Positions 33,250 to 35,776 of a stretch of 35,776 nucleotides of DNA are shown here, one piece after another. Source of the stretch: Arenibacter sp. F20364 (GTDB lineage Bacteria; Bacteroidota; Bacteroidia; Flavobacteriales; Flavobacteriaceae); contig NZ_JALKBD010000038.1 of the NCBI RefSeq assembly GCF_023015905.1, positions 1 through 35,776 of the forward strand. The letters run 5' to 3'. The position numbers and the translations under genes are program-made. The notes beneath the pieces were generated by a model, which made no database searches, was not told where the DNA came from, and worked only from the letters and a program-made list of their open reading frames with translations. The first letter of the stretch is position 1, and each line of letters opens with the position of its first letter.

Positions 33250-34944
33250 TTAATTAGGAGCTGGATATACCTCATATGTCTGCGCTAAATCTTCCCATTC
33301 TTTTGCCAATTCTTCAACTGTTTCGGGATTGGATCCTGCGACATTATGAATTTCCGTCCTATCATTGGCCAAGTCATACAATTCCCAAGGCACATTCTTT
33401 TCAAGTCTTACCAGCTTCCAATTTTTCTTTCTTATGGCCGCGGCACCAAAATGTTCCCAGAAATAGACTTCCTGACTACCCACAGAAGATTTTCCCATTA
33501 AAATCGGCAACATAGTTTTACCTACGGTCGGTTTAATTACACGGCCTTTATATTTTTCGGGATATTTGGTGCCAGCAAGATCGATACAGGTAGCCATAAT
33601 ATCCACCACATGGGCAGGGTTATCCTTGACAATTCCTTGTTCCTTGATTTGTCTTGGCCAATGGACAATAAATGGGGAATTGATTCCTCCTTCAAACGAC
33701 TTCGCCTTCCAGAAGCGAAAAGGTGTATTGATGGTATGTGCCCAAACAGGACCAATACCTGAATGTACTGTTTGTGAACCTGGCATACTGTCCTTTTCTA
33801 CTGGAAATACTACTTTTCGCCCATCCCTTGTACTTCCTGCACGGTCAAATCCTGGACCATATTTGGAAGGTCGTTCAGAGCTTGCACCATTATCTGAAAA
33901 GAAGAAAATAACAGTATTTTCCAACTCACCCGTTTCTTCCAATTTGTCAACTAGTTTTCCTATGGATTGATCCATGCGATCTACCATGGCTGCATGTACT
34001 GCCATAGCTCGTGAATCCCAATCCGCATTGGTGTTGGATTCCCAAGCTAGTTCAGGAAACATAAAGTCGGGAAGTTCCGCATTATCGGTCTTGATAATGC
34101 CCTTTTCTATCAACCCTTGATACCGATTGTATCTTATTTCACGCCAGCCTTTGTCGTAGGTGTTGGCGTATTTATTAATTTCTTCCTCAGGAGCATGTAA
34201 TGGCCAATGGGGGGCGCAATGAGCAACATATAAGAAGAAAGGATTTTTATTTTTAGAGAACTGTTCTACATAAGCAACAGCAGAATCCCCAATGACGTCT
34301 GTATGATAATACTCATCCGGTATGTTTTCTACTTGTTTTACACCGTTAACCAAACTAAAGGGGTCAAAATAGTCAACTACACCCCAAATATTACCGAAAA
34401 ATTTGTTAAATCCCCTTGAAGTTGGGTAAGTCAAGGTATCCGAAAAAGTTCCGTAATTTTCTTGATGTGACAGCCATTTCAATTGTTTCTCCTCTTCCAA
34501 TTGGTTTGTGGGTGATACATGCCATTTCCCTGTCATACCCGTTTGATAACCGGCCTCCTTCAGAACTTCCGCTATAGTTACAGTATTTTCACCAAGTGTA
34601 CCTCGATAACCAGATAATTCCATATCCATTGTCATCCTACCTATACCGGCCTGATGTGGATATAGACCGGTTAGCATTGAAGCCCTAGAAGGGCAACAAC
34701 GCGACGTGTTATAAAATGAATTGAATCGCAATCCGTTGGCTCCCAGTCTATCGAGGGTGGGTGTGCTTATTTCACCTCCGTAACAGCCTAAATCCGAATA
34801 CCCGAGATCATCGGCCATTATGACAACAATATTTGGTCTTGAATCCGTTATGTCTATATTCTTGTCACTGGCAGCTGTATTCATTTTACAGGAAGCACAA
34901 AGGAACATTAGTATTAAAGAGCCAAACCAAATTTGTTTCAACAT
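33250..34944 (-). CDS. S1-family sulfatase, lipoprotein
   Basis: A 564-residue formylglycine-dependent sulfatase that removes sulfate esters. The lipoprotein signal (C19 in CASC-K) places it in the periplasm or on a membrane. D45-D46 in IMADDLGYSD bind calcium; the active-site motif is C83-C84-P85-S86-R87 (SRCCPSRASMLTG), with C83 becoming formylglycine. Further family signs are TGKWHVSP and FFFSDNGAS. No maturase for the formylglycine is encoded here, so the host must supply it. It converges on the regulator gene (36 bp gap) and is outside the SusC operon. Its presence suggests a sulfated glycan; the subfamily cannot be assigned with confidence from reading. Confidence 0.95.
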   Translation of the reverse strand: MLKQIWFGSLILMFLCASCKMNTAASDKNIDITDSRPNIVVIMADDLGYSDLGCYGGEISTPTLDRLGANGLRFNSFYNTSRCCPSRASMLTGLYPHQAGIGRMTMDMELSGYRGTLGENTVTIAEVLKEAGYQTGMTGKWHVSPTNQLEEEKQLKWLSHQENYGTFSDTLTYPTSRGFNKFFGNIWGVVDYFDPFSLVNGVKQVENIPDEYYHTDVIGDSAVAYVEQFSKNKNPFFLYVAHCAPHWPLHAPEEEINKYANTYDKGWREIRYNRYQGLIEKGIIKTDNAELPDFMFPELAWESNTNADWDSRAMAVHAAMVDRMDQSIGKLVDKLEETGELENTVIFFFSDNGASSERPSKYGPGFDRAGSTRDGRKVVFPVEKDSMPGSQTVHSGIGPVWAHTINTPFRFWKAKSFEGGINSPFIVHWPRQIKEQGIVKDNPAHVVDIMATCIDLAGTKYPEKYKGRVIKPTVGKTMLPILMGKSSVGSQEVYFWEHFGAAAIRKKNWKLVRLEKNVPWELYDLANDRTEIHNVAGSNPETVEELAKEWEDLAQTYEVYPAPN

Positions 34945-35687
34945 ATTTTTATTTTGTTATTGATTATTTCACACATCAATCATTGGGGATAAAGGGATTA
35001 TATAAAAAAAATGAAAGATTTTCCACAACTCTCTATGTTTCTTCACCTATATTTTTTGAGAAATTAATGGGTTTATATACTCCAAGCCTAATGTATTAAA
35101 ACATCGTTTTTTTTCAAAGGAAGCAAGAAGGCCTCGATTTAAGGCTCCATTTTGTGTCACATTCTCAACACAATGAATTAAAAAGTGATAACATCTTGAA
35201 AAACATTGGTAATTGCCCCTGAAATGACATTTTTAAACAATTAAAAAATAATTTTTACAATTAAATATGGTAATAAATAGACTATTAATAAATATAATAT
35301 TCCCCAGTTAAACCGTGCCATTGAGAATTAGAGAATTCATGCCGAATAGTTATTAACCTGTAATAAGTTATTCACCTCAGTTTACTCTAATTAAATTTGT
35401 AGTATAACCATCGCATACCTGTAAAAATTGCGTTCCTCCAACTAAGCTCCACTTCCACCCTATTAGACGAAAACCCTGTTTCGAGAACTAACCTGGAAAA
35501 ATAAATTAAGTTTTCCTTAGCACCTGAAAATTGGCATATTCAATTACCTCAATTTATATGGTAATCGTAGCTATAAATATTACTTGACCATAATTATTGA
35601 CCCCCTGCTTTTTGATTTGTCAACTATTTTTAGAATGAAAAATAAAAAAAGTGTAAACAACTGATTATCACCAATTAATATAACAGC
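34945..35687. other. AT-rich intergenic region upstream of the attP region
   Basis: About 740 bp without a credible gene on either strand; open frames are under about 30 codons apart from antisense overlap with the sulfatase 5' end. It must contain the sulfatase promoter, which I could not identify. Two similar 11-mers, AGTTATTAACC (35348-35358) and AGTTATTCACC (35366-35376), 18 bp apart, each resemble a DnaA box with two or more mismatches. AAAAAAAGTG (35644-35653) partly repeats the putative arm sites. The region may be the place for an origin, a packaging signal or another cis-acting site, but nothing is decisive. Confidence 0.6.
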
Positions 35688-35776
35688 CAGCTATGTATCC
35701 ATGCCGAAATGCTCTATCAGTTTTAAAAAAAGTGAGCCTTTTCTGAGCCTTTTGTAAAACCAAAAAGGCCCCCAAT
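35688..35776. repeat. Terminal direct repeat, right copy (circular overlap)
   Basis: Exact copy of 1-89, including the run of seven A residues and the pair of TGAGCCT motifs. It ends within the terminator stem that continues at 90 in the left copy. This is best explained as the two ends of one circular contig; the unique length is then 35,687 bp. Confidence 0.93.

Noticed and set aside
35100..35160. Small RNA or hairpin near GGCCTCGATTTAAGGC
   Set aside because: Only a four-base stem could be drawn, with no promoter or terminator around it.
1..35776. Terminal repeats as those of an insertion sequence or a linear phage genome
   Set aside because: They are direct, lie exactly at the window edges, contain no transposase ends, and no phage gene occurs; a circular contig overlap explains them fully.

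Overview
The window reads as one complete circular DNA element of about 35.7 kb from a Bacteroidota bacterium, most likely a marine or plant/alga-associated member of the Flavobacteriia. The first 89 bases (1-89) recur exactly as the last 89 (35688-35776), the signature of a contig that closes on itself. Evidence for the taxon: a SusC/SusD pair, a hybrid two-component system, lipoproteins of the Bacteroidota type, and an integrase of the Bacteroidota arm-domain type. No taxonomic marker gene is present, so genus cannot be given.

Integration module (35644 through the junction to 1585). A minus-strand 3' half of a tRNA-Arg(TCT) gene, from anticodon loop to CCA (112-156), followed by its terminator (75-101), looks like an attP core. 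On both sides lie paired copies of TGAGCCT, each pair spaced 11 bp, which look like arm-type integrase sites. A 20-bp perfect palindrome (244-263) stands between core and integrase. A tyrosine recombinase (329-1585) follows. I see no relaxase, type IV secretion, phage structural, plasmid replication or excisionase gene, so this is a minimal integrative element with a large metabolic cargo, comparable in design to the tycheposons described in Prochlorococcus.

Cargo, right to left on the minus strand: SusC (28842-25699), SusD, a DUF3823-type lipoprotein, a GH43 glycosidase, a GH-A clan glycosidase, a lipoprotein aldose 1-epimerase, a second GH43, glycerate kinase, a Tm-1-like (UPF0261) protein, an MFS transporter, a TIM-barrel PEP-hydrolase-like protein, a cupin, a 1113-residue lipoprotein (dehydrogenase-like propeller, HEAT, jelly roll, cupredoxin, ThuA), a free ThuA protein, then, beyond a strong terminator, a secreted PHP-like protein. 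Divergent from SusC is a 1317-residue hybrid two-component regulator (29260-33213), and at the far end a lipoprotein sulfatase (34944-33250). On the plus strand next to the integrase are a secreted 1181-residue VCBS/ASPIC protein and a vanadium-haloperoxidase/PAP2-type protein, translationally coupled.

How the genes may work together (inference): the regulator senses a glycan fragment in the periplasm and turns on SusCD import; the sulfatase and glycosidases release sugars, perhaps arabinofuranose-type; the periplasmic epimerase and the cupredoxin-bearing dehydrogenase-like protein may oxidise them; the MFS carrier imports the product; and the Tm-1-like and TIM-barrel proteins plus glycerate kinase may pass it to central metabolism. 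The substrate cannot be fixed from sequence alone. The most notable point is that an entire glycan-utilisation locus and a possible oxidative downstream pathway sit on a compact, tRNA-targeting, apparently excised circle.
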